This document shows, piece by piece, positions 53,267-61,840 of a stretch of 64,000 nt of DNA. Source of the DNA: Pseudooceanicola marinus. GTDB taxonomy: Bacteria > Pseudomonadota > Alphaproteobacteria > Rhodobacterales > Rhodobacteraceae. The stretch covers positions 62,001 through 126,000 of the forward strand of contig NZ_PGTC01000011.1 in NCBI RefSeq assembly GCF_002786295.1. Direction: 5' to 3'. Position 1 is the stretch's first letter; each line of letters starts with the position of its first letter. The position numbers and the translations under genes are program-made. The notes under the pieces were generated by a model. The model was not told where the DNA came from. It searched no databases and was given only the letters and a program-made list of their open reading frames with translations.

Positions 53267-53298
53267 AAAAAGGCCGGGACGCCGCAGGGCGCCCCGGC
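53267..53298 (-). terminator. Terminator between convergent genes, minus-strand type
   Basis: GCCGGGACGCC and GGCGCCCCGGC (53273-53298) pair with one mismatch. The minus strand then has CCTTTTTC. It ends the acyl-CoA synthetase transcript and may act on the oxidoreductase too. Confidence 0.8.
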
Positions 53299-53327
53299 AG
53301 TCGGGGAGAGTTCCGAGGGGCGTGCCG

Positions 53328-55457
53328 TTAGTCCGGCGCGCCCTTTTTCGTCAGGATCAGCGCGTCGAGCAGGCGCAGCCCCCCGCCCTGGCTGAGGGGC
53401 AGGACGCGAACCGGGTTCAGGTCCACGGCCTCCAGCGCGCCCGCATGGGCACAGCCCCAGTCCGAGAGGGCCACCATGGCCTTGATAAGCGCGGCGCGGT
53501 CACAGGCCGGCGCCCCGCGATAGCCGTCCAGAAGCGCGTCCAGACGGGTCCGCTTCAGGAGCGCCGAGGCGCTGTCGTGGGTCAGGGGCAGCAGCTCGAA
53601 CGCCGCGTCGTCCAGCAGTTCGACGAGGGTGCCGCCCAGGCCCACGACAAGGCCTGGACCGAAGGGCGGGCTGTCGACGAGGCCCAGCATGGCGTCGACG
53701 CCCTCGCCCACCATTTCCTGCACCACTACGCCGTCGAGCCGCGCCTCGGGGGCATAGGCTTGGGCGGAGGTCATGATGCGCTCGAACACCTCCGCCGCCT
53801 GTTCGGCAGAGACGGAAAGGGCCACGCCCCCGGCTTCGGTCTTGTGGGCGATGTCGGGCGAGGCGATTTTCAGCACCGCCGGGCCGGGAAGGGCCGCGAC
53901 GGCCTCTGCGGCCGCCTCGCCGCTGGTGACCAGCTGTTCCAAGGGGCCGGGCAGGCCGAGGGGGGCCATCAGGGCGCGGGCGTCGGATTCGGACATCTGG
54001 GCGGGCAGTGGGGCATTGCCCTGCGCTGCGCGCCATGTCACCCGGCGCGGCGTGGTGGCCCATTGGGCCGTTGCCGTGAGCGCCGCGCGGGTGCCGGCCA
54101 GACGGGCGGCGGGGCCATAGGCCGTGGCCACGGAAACATGTAGTCCGGCCGACAGGTTGGCCAGCGCCACCACGGGCGTTTGCCCGGTGTAGGCGGCCAC
54201 GGCCCCGGCGATGCCGTGGTATTCGGCGGCCATGTCAGGCGCCATGGCGGGCGGCGCATCCTGCGCGGCCAGCACAACGCCGACGCCCGGGTCGGCATCT
54301 AGGATCTCCAGCACCTTTGTGTAGAGCGCGGGATCACCGAAGGGCGCGCCGGTGACGTCCAGCGGGTTCTGCGGCGTGGCGAATCCGGGCAGCAGATCGC
54401 GCAGGGCAGCAACGGAGACCTCGGAGAGATCGGCCAGGGGCAGGCCCACCTCTGCGGCGATGTCGGCCACATGGGCCACGCCACCGCCCGAAACCCCCAG
54501 CACAGCGGCGCGGGGCAGAACCGGCGGCGTGGGATAGGCGTCCGCCAGTTGCAGGGCCGCCAGGAAACTGTCCATGTCAGGCATGTCCAGAAGGCCCACC
54601 CGGGCGCAGAAGGCGCGGGCGGCATCCTCGGTGCCCGCCAGCGCTCCGGTATGGGCGGCGGTGGCCCGCTGGCCGGCGGCGGAGCGGCCGACGCGCAGGG
54701 CGACGGCGGTTTTCCCGGCGGCGTGCACATGCTCCATCGCGGCGGCCAGGGCATCGGGGTCGCCCATGTCCTCGATCACCATGGCGATGGTGTCGACGCC
54801 CGGATCGGCGGCGAAATGGGCGACGTAATCGGCCAGCCCGGTGACGGCAGAGTTGCCGGCCGAGACCAGCGCGGCGAGGCCGATCTGGCCCGAGTGCGCA
54901 AGCGCGATGGCCGAGGCCCCGGAGGCGGAGATGAGCGCGGTACGTCCGCGCGGCAGGTCGGGCGAAATGGTCGAGGAGTAAAGCGCCGCGCCGCTGTCGC
55001 AGGCCACGAGGCCGAGGCAGTTCGGACCGCAGACGGCCATGCCGTGACGGCGGGCAATGTCCGCCACCTGCGCCTCAAGCGCCGCACCCTCGGCGCCGGC
55101 TTCACCGAAGCCCGAGGCGAGGATGACGGCAGCGCGGGCGCCCATACGGCCTGCTTCGTCGAGCGTGTCGGGGACCAGCTCGGCGCGCAGCCCGATGACG
55201 ACGCAGTCGGGGCGGGTGTCGAGCGCGGAGAGCGATGGAAAGGCCGTCAGACCGAAAACCGTCTCCGCCTTGGGATGCACGGGGATCACCCGACCCGCAA
55301 AGCCGAAGCGGGCGAGGTTCTTCATCACGTAGCCGGCGGAATTGCCCTCCCGCTCGGACGCGCCCACCACCGCGAGGGTGGCGGGAGCGAAAAGGGCGGA
55401 AAGGTCCGCCTCGGCGCGGGGCAGGCCCGCCCCGGCTCGGGGCTCAGTCGAGGCCAC
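53328..55457 (-). CDS. ADP-forming acyl-CoA synthetase (acetate-CoA ligase family)
   Basis: A 709-residue fused protein. The N-terminal CoA-binding domain (FAPATLAVVGASEREGNSAGYVMKNL) is followed by the succinyl-CoA-synthetase-like flavodoxin domains with the phospho-His in AAHTGALAG, then an ATP-grasp domain (AVLKIASPDIAHKTEAGGVALSV; VVVQEMVGEGVDAMLG). It links acyl-CoA hydrolysis to ATP or ADP, reversibly. It overlaps the enoyl-CoA hydratase by 14 bp, so the two are one operon. Confidence 0.93.
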   Translation of the reverse strand: MASTEPRAGAGLPRAEADLSALFAPATLAVVGASEREGNSAGYVMKNLARFGFAGRVIPVHPKAETVFGLTAFPSLSALDTRPDCVVIGLRAELVPDTLDEAGRMGARAAVILASGFGEAGAEGAALEAQVADIARRHGMAVCGPNCLGLVACDSGAALYSSTISPDLPRGRTALISASGASAIALAHSGQIGLAALVSAGNSAVTGLADYVAHFAADPGVDTIAMVIEDMGDPDALAAAMEHVHAAGKTAVALRVGRSAAGQRATAAHTGALAGTEDAARAFCARVGLLDMPDMDSFLAALQLADAYPTPPVLPRAAVLGVSGGGVAHVADIAAEVGLPLADLSEVSVAALRDLLPGFATPQNPLDVTGAPFGDPALYTKVLEILDADPGVGVVLAAQDAPPAMAPDMAAEYHGIAGAVAAYTGQTPVVALANLSAGLHVSVATAYGPAARLAGTRAALTATAQWATTPRRVTWRAAQGNAPLPAQMSESDARALMAPLGLPGPLEQLVTSGEAAAEAVAALPGPAVLKIASPDIAHKTEAGGVALSVSAEQAAEVFERIMTSAQAYAPEARLDGVVVQEMVGEGVDAMLGLVDSPPFGPGLVVGLGGTLVELLDDAAFELLPLTHDSASALLKRTRLDALLDGYRGAPACDRAALIKAMVALSDWGCAHAGALEAVDLNPVRVLPLSQGGGLRLLDALILTKKGAPD

Positions 55458-56253
55458 GGAAGGGCCCGTCGCGGTATTCGAGGTATTCCTTCAAGGTCAT
55501 CTTGGCGAGCTTGCGCATCCATTCCTCGCCCTCGTCGGTGACGTGCAGGCCGGCGATGGAGGTGATGTTGTAGTCAAACGACGCCTGAAGACCGGCCACC
55601 AGTTGCTGGTTGTTGATCGACTTCTTGGTGTATTTCAGCGCGGGCGTGGGCATGCGGGCCATCTTCCGCGCCAGGTTTTCGGCGCGCAGGGTCAGCTCGT
55701 CCGCCGGCACCACCTTGTTCACCAGGCGCATCTTGTCCGCTTCCTGGGCGTCGATGATGTCGCCGGTGAACATCAGGTAGCGCACGTCGCGGGTGTGCAG
55801 CAGCCAGGGCATCATCAGCGCGGGCGGGCCGGAGTTGTGGCGCACCTCGGGCTCACCGAACTTGGCGTTGTCGGCGGCAATGGCCAGGTCGCAGGACATC
55901 ATCAGTTCCAGCGCGCCCGCGAGGCAGTAGCCGTTGACGGCGGCAATGACGGGGATCGGGGCCTTCCAGATGTTCAGAAGCGCGGTGGCGTTCTCGGTCA
56001 TGTCCTCGACCCAGAAATCGAAGTCGACGACGAAGTCGCCCCCCTGAAGGTCATAGCCCGAGGAGAAGGCACGACCCGCGCCGGTGATGATCAGGGCGTT
56101 CACATCCGGGTCGGCCACAGCCTCGGCCAGGGCGGCGTCGATTTCGCGGATGCAGTCCTTGTTCATCGCGTTCAGCTTGTCGGGCCGGTTCAGCGTGATG
56201 GTGGCGAACTTGTCTTGCGCGTCCTTGGTGTAGAGGATCGTTTCGTAACTCAT
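55444..56253 (-). CDS. Enoyl-CoA hydratase/isomerase family protein
   Basis: A 269-residue crotonase-fold enzyme. The oxyanion-hole strand is ALIITGAGRAFSSGYDLQGG, and the second is NGYCLAGALELMMSCDLAIAADNAKFGEPEVRHNSGPP. The Glu of GALELMM is present where hydratases often hold a catalytic Glu, whereas FGEPEV supplies the second. The substrate is an acyl-CoA. The start at 56253 has CAGGAG upstream. It is the first gene of the operon with the synthetase. Confidence 0.93.
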   Translation of the reverse strand: MSYETILYTKDAQDKFATITLNRPDKLNAMNKDCIREIDAALAEAVADPDVNALIITGAGRAFSSGYDLQGGDFVVDFDFWVEDMTENATALLNIWKAPIPVIAAVNGYCLAGALELMMSCDLAIAADNAKFGEPEVRHNSGPPALMMPWLLHTRDVRYLMFTGDIIDAQEADKMRLVNKVVPADELTLRAENLARKMARMPTPALKYTKKSINNQQLVAGLQASFDYNITSIAGLHVTDEGEEWMRKLAKMTLKEYLEYRDGPFRGLD

Positions 56254-56325
56254 GGGAAAGCTCCTGTCGGAAGGGCCCTTCGGGCCTGTCATTTCGATTG
56301 TTTTTGGGGCCGGGGAGGGCCCTGA

Positions 56326-56357
56326 ACGAAACGGGCGGCAGGGTGCCCCGCCGCCCG
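56326..56357 (-). terminator. Terminator of psuG
   Basis: CGGGCGGC (56332-56339) and GCCGCCCG (56350-56357) pair, with an inner GGG/CCC. The minus strand follows with TTTCGTTC. Confidence 0.75.
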
Positions 56358-56364
56358 GTCCGGA

Positions 56365-57279
56365 TCACTTGGCGGACATGGCCACCGCGATGTCGGCGGC
56401 CAGGCGCGCGTTGTTGCGCACCAGCGAGATATTGGCCTTCAGGCTGCGGCCTTCGCTTTTCTCGACGATGCGGGCCAGCAGGAAGGGCGTCAGCTCCTTG
56501 CGGGTCACGCCCTGGGCGTCGGCGGCGGCGATGGCCTCGTCGATGATGCCGTCGATCTCGGCCGGCGCGAGGGCGTCTTCCTCGGGGACCGGGTTGGCGA
56601 TCAGGACGCCGGTGCCGGTGCCCAAGCTGTCATGGGCGTCGATGGCGGCGGCCAGGTCAGTGGCGCTATCCAGACGGTGATCGGCGGGATAGCCGCTTTC
56701 GCGGGCGAAGAAGGCGGGGAAGGCGTCGGTGCCGTAGGCGATGACGGGCACGCGGTTGGTTTCCAGCACTTCCAGCGTCTTGGGGATGTCGAGGATCGAC
56801 TTCACCCCCGCGCAGACCACGGTGACCGGCGTGGCGCCCAGTTCAGTCAGGTCGGCGGAAACGTCCCAGCTGTGTTCCGCGCCGCGGTGCACGCCGCCGA
56901 CGCCGCCTGTGGCGAAGACGCGGATACCGGCGAGCGCCGCGAGGCGCATGGTGGCAGAGACGGTGGTGCCCGCCGAGGCCTTGCGCACCATGGCCACGGC
57001 CAGATCCCGGCCCGAGGCCTTCACGCAGTCGGTATCCTGGGCCAGGGCGTCGAGTTCTGCCTCGGTCAGGCCGATCTTGATCTCGCCCTTCACCACGGCA
57101 ATCGTCGCCGGGATGGCGCCGCGCGCGCGGATCTCGCCTTCGACCGCCAGGGCGGTTTCGAGGTTGGCGGGATAGGGCATCCCGTGGGTGATGATGGTGG
57201 ATTCCAGGGCAACGACGGGGGCGCCCTTGGCAAGCGCGTCGGCGACCTCGGGGGTGAGGGACAGCATGTCGGGGGTCAT
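56365..57279 (-). CDS. psuG: Pseudouridine-5'-phosphate glycosidase
   Basis: A 304-residue lyase/glycosidase that splits the C-glycosidic bond of pseudouridine 5'-phosphate to uracil and ribose 5-phosphate. Family motifs: VALESTIITHGMPYPANLETA, ASGRDLAVAMVRKASAGTTVSATM, FATGGVGGVHRG and VCAGVKSILDIPKTLEVLET. The Lys of CAGVKSILD is the active-site Lys known for the family. It starts directly after the psuK stop (TAGATG), so it is coupled to it. Confidence 0.96.
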   Translation of the reverse strand: MTPDMLSLTPEVADALAKGAPVVALESTIITHGMPYPANLETALAVEGEIRARGAIPATIAVVKGEIKIGLTEAELDALAQDTDCVKASGRDLAVAMVRKASAGTTVSATMRLAALAGIRVFATGGVGGVHRGAEHSWDVSADLTELGATPVTVVCAGVKSILDIPKTLEVLETNRVPVIAYGTDAFPAFFARESGYPADHRLDSATDLAAAIDAHDSLGTGTGVLIANPVPEEDALAPAEIDGIIDEAIAAADAQGVTRKELTPFLLARIVEKSEGRSLKANISLVRNNARLAADIAVAMSAK

Positions 57280-58437
57280 CTAGGCGGATACTCCGGGATC
57301 TAGGGAGGAAGAGGAGGACAGGGCGGCGCCCTGCGGCAAACGGTGATTGTGCTGGTCAAGGAAGGCGGCGCTGAGGTCGGCGCGCACGGTGGTGGCGGTT
57401 TCCACGGTCAGCGCGGCCAGAAGGGCACCGGTGCAGGCGGCCTCGGCCAGGGGCTGACCGGCGAGGGTGGCGTGCAGGGTGCCGGCGATCATCGCGTCGC
57501 CGGCGCCCGTCACCTCGACCGGGTGGGAGGGGATGGCGGGCACATGGGTGACGCCGCTGTCGTCGGCCACCACCAGCCCCTGGGTGCCGGTGCTGACCAC
57601 GGCGCCGGAGACGCCGCGCGCGCGCAGGGCCTGGGCGGCCTTGGTCGCGCCGGTGGAATCGGCCGGGAAACTGCTCGAAAGATAGGCGCCGGCCTCGTCC
57701 AGGTTCATGAACAGCAGCCCCACGCCGGTCAGATCGGCGGGCAGGCGCTGTGCCTTGTGGGTCGAGACCGGGTCGATCGCCAGGATGTAGCGGGCCCCGC
57801 GAGAGCGTTCGATCAGGGTGCGGATCGTCTCCATCGGCGGGTTGCAGTCGGAAAACAGCAGGGTGGCGCTGGTCAGATGGGCGCGGGCGCGTTCCAGCCG
57901 GTCGGGGGTCAGCTCCTCGAAGATGTCCATGTCGGCGATGCCCAGGTCGAGATCCCCGTCAGGCGACAGGATCGCGCAGTATTCGGCGGTGGACCGATGG
58001 CGCGACAGGGCCACCTGGGAGACATCGACGCCCCGGTCGCGCAGGTGGCCCAGCAGGGTGCGCCCGGTCTGATCGTCGCCGACAACCGAGACGAAGCTGG
58101 TGTCATGCCCCAGAAGGGCAAGGTTTTCCAAAACGTTACGCGCGACCCCGCCGTAGGAGTGAAACCCCGTGGCCGGGTTCGAGGTGCCGCGCACCAGGGG
58201 CTGGCTCGCCTGGAATTTCCGGTCGAAGACGGCCCCGCCGAGGCAGACCACCCGCTTGGCCGCCGGCAGGACATAGCCGCGCCCCAGGATGTAGCCCTTG
58301 CGGGTCAGCGAGACGATATGGGCGGCCACCGTCGACCGGGCGATCGACATCTGGTCCGCCAGCTCCTGCTGACCGGCGAAGGGGTTCTGGGTGATGTGCT
58401 TCAGGATTGCCGCTTCTAACGGCGAAAGATCATCCAT
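57280..58437 (-). CDS. psuK: Pseudouridine kinase (PfkB family) with N-terminal winged helix
   Basis: A 385-residue fusion. Residues 1-58 are a winged helix-turn-helix (SPLEAAILKHITQNPFAGQQELADQMSIARSTVAAHIVSLTRKGYILGRGY). From residue 62 a PfkB kinase follows: VVCLGGAVFDRKF, SYGGVARNVLENLALLG, and the catalytic Asp314 in VTGAGDAMIAGT. It phosphorylates pseudouridine for PsuG and may also bind DNA, perhaps the palindromes at 58476-58504. It ends in a Ser-rich tail. Confidence 0.92.
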   Translation of the reverse strand: MDDLSPLEAAILKHITQNPFAGQQELADQMSIARSTVAAHIVSLTRKGYILGRGYVLPAAKRVVCLGGAVFDRKFQASQPLVRGTSNPATGFHSYGGVARNVLENLALLGHDTSFVSVVGDDQTGRTLLGHLRDRGVDVSQVALSRHRSTAEYCAILSPDGDLDLGIADMDIFEELTPDRLERARAHLTSATLLFSDCNPPMETIRTLIERSRGARYILAIDPVSTHKAQRLPADLTGVGLLFMNLDEAGAYLSSSFPADSTGATKAAQALRARGVSGAVVSTGTQGLVVADDSGVTHVPAIPSHPVEVTGAGDAMIAGTLHATLAGQPLAEAACTGALLAALTVETATTVRADLSAAFLDQHNHRLPQGAALSSSSSLDPGVSA

Positions 58438-58475
58438 GTCGATTTTTCCCGGGGGACGCTTTTATTTCTGTAGAC

Positions 58476-58504
58476 AACAAGTGTTTTGGTCGTCAACAGT
58501 TGTT
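58476..58504. promoter_or_regulatory. Paired AACA-NN-TGTT palindromes
   Basis: AACAAGTGTT (58476-58485) and AACAGTTGTT (58495-58504) share the palindrome AACA-NN-TGTT and lie 19 bp apart in the psuK-oxygenase divergent gap, within larger similar words (CAACA..TGTTTT). They suit a dimeric repressor, such as the PsuK winged helix. Confidence 0.6.
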
Positions 58505-58600
58505 TTATGACGCAACGGAAGCCTGATTTCAGAAGGTCTCCGCGGCGCGACAGAGGCGTCCCGCATGGCGGAGGCGCCCGGCACGACAAGGAGGTTTGCC

Positions 58601-59545
58601 ATGGCTACCGACACGATCGACCTGATCCCGGTTGTCGATATTTCCGAGTTCATCAGCGGCGGCCCCGGCGCGGGCGCGGTGGTCGAGAAGATCCGCACCG
58701 CCGCCACCGAAAGCGGCTTTTTCCTGGTCACAGGCCACGGGGTCGACCCGGCGGCGACCAAGCGCCTCTACGACCTGGCCTATGCCTTCTTCGATGAACC
58801 GCAGGACTGGAAGGTCGGCGTGGGCCGGGGCAAGGACGTCGAAGGCGGCGTGGCCTTTGCCCCGATGAAGGAAGAGGCCCTGGCAGGCACCCTGGGGAGG
58901 AAGACCCCGGGCGACCTGAAGGAAAGCCTGAACTTCGGTCCGCGCCTTGCCGGCGACACCTGGCCCGACCGCCCCGCGGGGCTGGAGGCGGCGTTCCGCG
59001 ACTATTTCGCCGAGATGGAGACGCTGGCGCGTCACCTGCGCGGCATCTTCTGCACCGCCATCGGCCTGGCGCCCGATTTCTTCGAGAAGGATTTCGAGAA
59101 CCACCTGTCGGCCCTTCGGGTCATCAACTACCCCGAACAAAGCGAGCCGCCCGAGGACGGCCAGCTGCGCGCCGGTGAACATACCGACTACGGCTTCATG
59201 ACCATCCTGCGGTCCGAGGCCAGCGCGGGCGGTCTGCAGGTGCAGCGCCGCGATGGTGTCTGGCTGGACGCGCCCAATATCGAAGGCGCCTATGTGGTCA
59301 ACATCGGTGATGCCTTCATGCGCTGGTCGAACGACGAATGGGTCAGCACCCCGCACCGCGTGGCCAACCCGCCGTCCGGGTTCCACGGCACGGCGCGGCG
59401 GCAGTCGATCCCATTCTTCCTGAACCCCTCGGCCGAGACGATGATCGAATGCCTGCCGCCCTTCGCCAAGGACGGCGCCAAGTACGAACCGATCAGCTTT
59501 GCCGATTACATCGCGCTGAAGACCAGCCAGGCCTTCGGCGGCTGA
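58601..59545 (+). CDS. 2-oxoglutarate/Fe(II) oxygenase, isopenicillin N synthase family
   Basis: A 314-residue non-haem iron oxygenase. The iron triad is His194 and Asp196 (GEHTDYG) and His252 (STPHRV); Arg267 and Ser269 (RRQSIPFF) bind 2-oxoglutarate. The N-terminal DIOX_N domain reads IPVVDISEFISG and ESGFFLVTGHGV. Family members include pyrimidine and nucleoside hydroxylases. The start at 58601 has AAGGAGG upstream. It is divergent from psuK and precedes the ABC transporter genes. Confidence 0.92.
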   Translation: MATDTIDLIPVVDISEFISGGPGAGAVVEKIRTAATESGFFLVTGHGVDPAATKRLYDLAYAFFDEPQDWKVGVGRGKDVEGGVAFAPMKEEALAGTLGRKTPGDLKESLNFGPRLAGDTWPDRPAGLEAAFRDYFAEMETLARHLRGIFCTAIGLAPDFFEKDFENHLSALRVINYPEQSEPPEDGQLRAGEHTDYGFMTILRSEASAGGLQVQRRDGVWLDAPNIEGAYVVNIGDAFMRWSNDEWVSTPHRVANPPSGFHGTARRQSIPFFLNPSAETMIECLPPFAKDGAKYEPISFADYIALKTSQAFGG

Positions 59546-59579
59546 CCCCGTTTCGCGGTCCTTTCGGGGCCGCGCCGGT

Positions 59580-59610
59580 GTGCCCCCTCCCCTTCCGGGG
59601 CACCCCTTTT
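59580..59610 (+). terminator. Hairpin between the oxygenase and the ABC transporter genes
   Basis: GTGCCCC and GGGGCAC pair around 10 bases (59580-59603) and are followed by CCCTTTT. It lies 35 bp after the oxygenase stop, so part of the transcription may end here. Confidence 0.55.
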
Positions 59611-59676
59611 CCGGCACCGGGCACAAGATCCGGGCCGTTTCCGTCCAAAGCGACAGTTCAACAGAGGAAGACCCAC

Positions 59677-60708
59677 ATGACCCTGACACGACGTCAAACC
59701 CTTGGCGGCATGGGCGCCCTTGGCCTCAGCGCCTTCATGCCCCGCTACGCCTATGCCCAGAACAGCGAAACCCTGGTGGTGCCGACCCTCGGCGGCGTCT
59801 GGGAACAGTTCTGGCGCGAAAACATCGCCCCCGCCTTCACCGAGATGACCGGCGCCAACGTGACCCTGGACGTGGGCAACGGCCGCGTCTTTGGCGCCAA
59901 CCTGCGCGCCGCCGGCGCCGAGGAACCGCCCTATTCCATCGTGATGACCAACGAGGTCTTCGCCCAGTCCCTGCGCAAGGAAGGCTTCTTCGAGGAACTG
60001 GACCTGGAGAAGATGCCGAATTACGCCGATCTCTACCCGATCGCGCAGACCGCCGGCGGCTATGGCGCGGTCGGCACCTATTCCCCGATCGGCATCGGTT
60101 TCCGCACCGACATGGTGCCCGCGCCGAGCGCCTGGAAGGACCTGTGGAAGGACGATTACAAGGGGCTGATCGGCCTCTACAACTTCGCCAACTCCGCCGG
60201 CAAGATGGAGCTGCTGCTGGCCTCGAAGATCTTCGGCGAAGACCAGTATGACGTCGACGCGGGCTTTGCCGCGCTGGCCGATCTGGGCCAGGTGATCCAG
60301 GTCGATTTCAACCTGTCCACCGCCATGGCCTCCGGTGAGATCGCCATCGCGCCCTTCGATTTCGCCGAAATCGTCCGCCTGAAAGGTCAGGGCCTGCCGG
60401 TCGATTACGTGGTGCCCGAGGAAGGCGTGATCGCCTTCGACCAGACCCTGAACATCCTGGCCAATGCGCCGAACAAGGACCTGGCCTATGCCTATGCCAA
60501 CTTCCTGATCTCCCCCGAGATCCAGGAGATGCTGATGCGCCAGTTCTTCACCTCGCCCACCAACTCGAAGGTCACCGTGCCCGACGAGCTGAAGGAACAG
60601 GTGCCGATCTCCGGCGAGGGCATGGCGGCCATCCTGCAGTGGGACTGGGAATTCGTGAACGAGAACCAGAACGACCTGTCCGAACGCTGGGCCCGCGAGG
60701 TCGGCTGA
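59677..60708 (+). CDS. ABC transporter substrate-binding protein (PotD-like)
   Basis: A 343-residue periplasmic binding protein. The N-terminus LTRRQTLGGMGALGLSAFMP has a twin-arginine export signal, cleaved near YAYAQ. The mature part fits cluster D binding proteins for polyamines or related cargo (ETLVVPTLGGVWEQFWRENIAPAFTEMTG; AYAYANFLISPEIQEML). It is the first gene of a binding protein-ATPase-permease-permease operon. The cargo is unknown; proximity to psuG and psuK suggests a nucleoside or polyamine. Confidence 0.9.
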   Translation: MTLTRRQTLGGMGALGLSAFMPRYAYAQNSETLVVPTLGGVWEQFWRENIAPAFTEMTGANVTLDVGNGRVFGANLRAAGAEEPPYSIVMTNEVFAQSLRKEGFFEELDLEKMPNYADLYPIAQTAGGYGAVGTYSPIGIGFRTDMVPAPSAWKDLWKDDYKGLIGLYNFANSAGKMELLLASKIFGEDQYDVDAGFAALADLGQVIQVDFNLSTAMASGEIAIAPFDFAEIVRLKGQGLPVDYVVPEEGVIAFDQTLNILANAPNKDLAYAYANFLISPEIQEMLMRQFFTSPTNSKVTVPDELKEQVPISGEGMAAILQWDWEFVNENQNDLSERWAREVG

Positions 60709-60792
60709 GGCCGTATTTCCGCACCCATCTGACAGGAGGCGGGGCCCGCGCGGCCCTGCCTCATTCAAGGTACGAACAGGAACGCGCATATC

Positions 60793-61839
60793 ATGACCGA
60801 AGTCAGGTTGAACCGGCTCACCAAGATCTACTCGGGCGGCAAACCGGCGGTGGATTCCATCACGCTCGATATTCCCTCGGGGCAGTTCGTCTCGCTGCTT
60901 GGCCCCTCGGGCTGCGGCAAGACCACGACCCTGAAGATGCTGGCCGGGTTTGAAGACGTGACCAGCGGCGAGATCGCCTTTGACGGCGAGGATGTGGGCC
61001 GCGTTCCGGCCGAGGATCGCGACATCGGCATGGTGTTCCAGAACTACGCGCTGTTTCCCCACATGACGGTGCAGCAGAACCTGGCCTTCGGGCTGGAGAT
61101 GCGGAAGGTCTCGAAGGCCGAGATCAAGCGCCGCGTGCAGGCCACGCTGGAGATGGTGCAGCTGGATCACCTGGCCGACCGTTACCCCGCGCAGCTGTCC
61201 GGCGGGCAGCAGCAGCGGGTCGCCATCGGCCGCGCCCTGACGATCGAGCCGCGCATCCTTCTGCTGGACGAGCCGCTGGCCAACCTCGACGCCAAGCTGC
61301 GCGAGGAAATGCGCGTCTTCATCCGCGACCTGCAGAAACGGGTCGGCATCACCACCGTCTACGTCACCCACGACCAGGCCGAGGCGATGACCATGTCCGA
61401 CCTAGTGGTGGTGATGTTCGACGGCCATATCGCCCAAGCCGGTGCCCCGCGCGAGATCTACGAGACCCCGAAGACCGCCAAGGTCGCGGGCTTCGTCGGC
61501 CAGGTGAACCTGATCGAGGCGCCGATGGACCCGGCCACCCCGGGCCATGCCGCCACCCCCTTCGGCCCGGTGCCCGTCACCGCCCCGGGCGTGGGCGAGA
61601 CCGTGACCCTGGCCCTGCGCCCCGAGGCGATCGACATCGCACCCGCAGGCGTCCCCGGCACCCCCGCCACCATCGAGCGGGTGCAATATTCCGGCGCCAT
61701 CGTGGACTATACCCTGCGCTTTGCCGACGGCACCGCGATGGAGGTGAAGACCATCCCCCGCCATCCCTTTGCCACGGGCGATGCGGTCAGCCTGTCGGTG
61801 GACCTGGCGCGCTTCCGCCAGCTGGAACGGGAGTATTGA
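60793..61839 (+). CDS. ABC transporter ATP-binding protein (PotA-like)
   Basis: A 348-residue ATPase. Walker A GPSGCGKTTT, Q-loop VFQNYALFPHMTV, signature LSGGQQQR, Walker B ILLLDEPLANLD and H-loop VTHDQAEAM are all intact. A C-terminal TOBE domain (VTLALRPEAIDI) completes it. It powers the two permeases encoded directly after it; its stop lies one base before the next ATG. Confidence 0.97.
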   Translation: MTEVRLNRLTKIYSGGKPAVDSITLDIPSGQFVSLLGPSGCGKTTTLKMLAGFEDVTSGEIAFDGEDVGRVPAEDRDIGMVFQNYALFPHMTVQQNLAFGLEMRKVSKAEIKRRVQATLEMVQLDHLADRYPAQLSGGQQQRVAIGRALTIEPRILLLDEPLANLDAKLREEMRVFIRDLQKRVGITTVYVTHDQAEAMTMSDLVVVMFDGHIAQAGAPREIYETPKTAKVAGFVGQVNLIEAPMDPATPGHAATPFGPVPVTAPGVGETVTLALRPEAIDIAPAGVPGTPATIERVQYSGAIVDYTLRFADGTAMEVKTIPRHPFATGDAVSLSVDLARFRQLEREY

Positions 61840-61840
61840 G

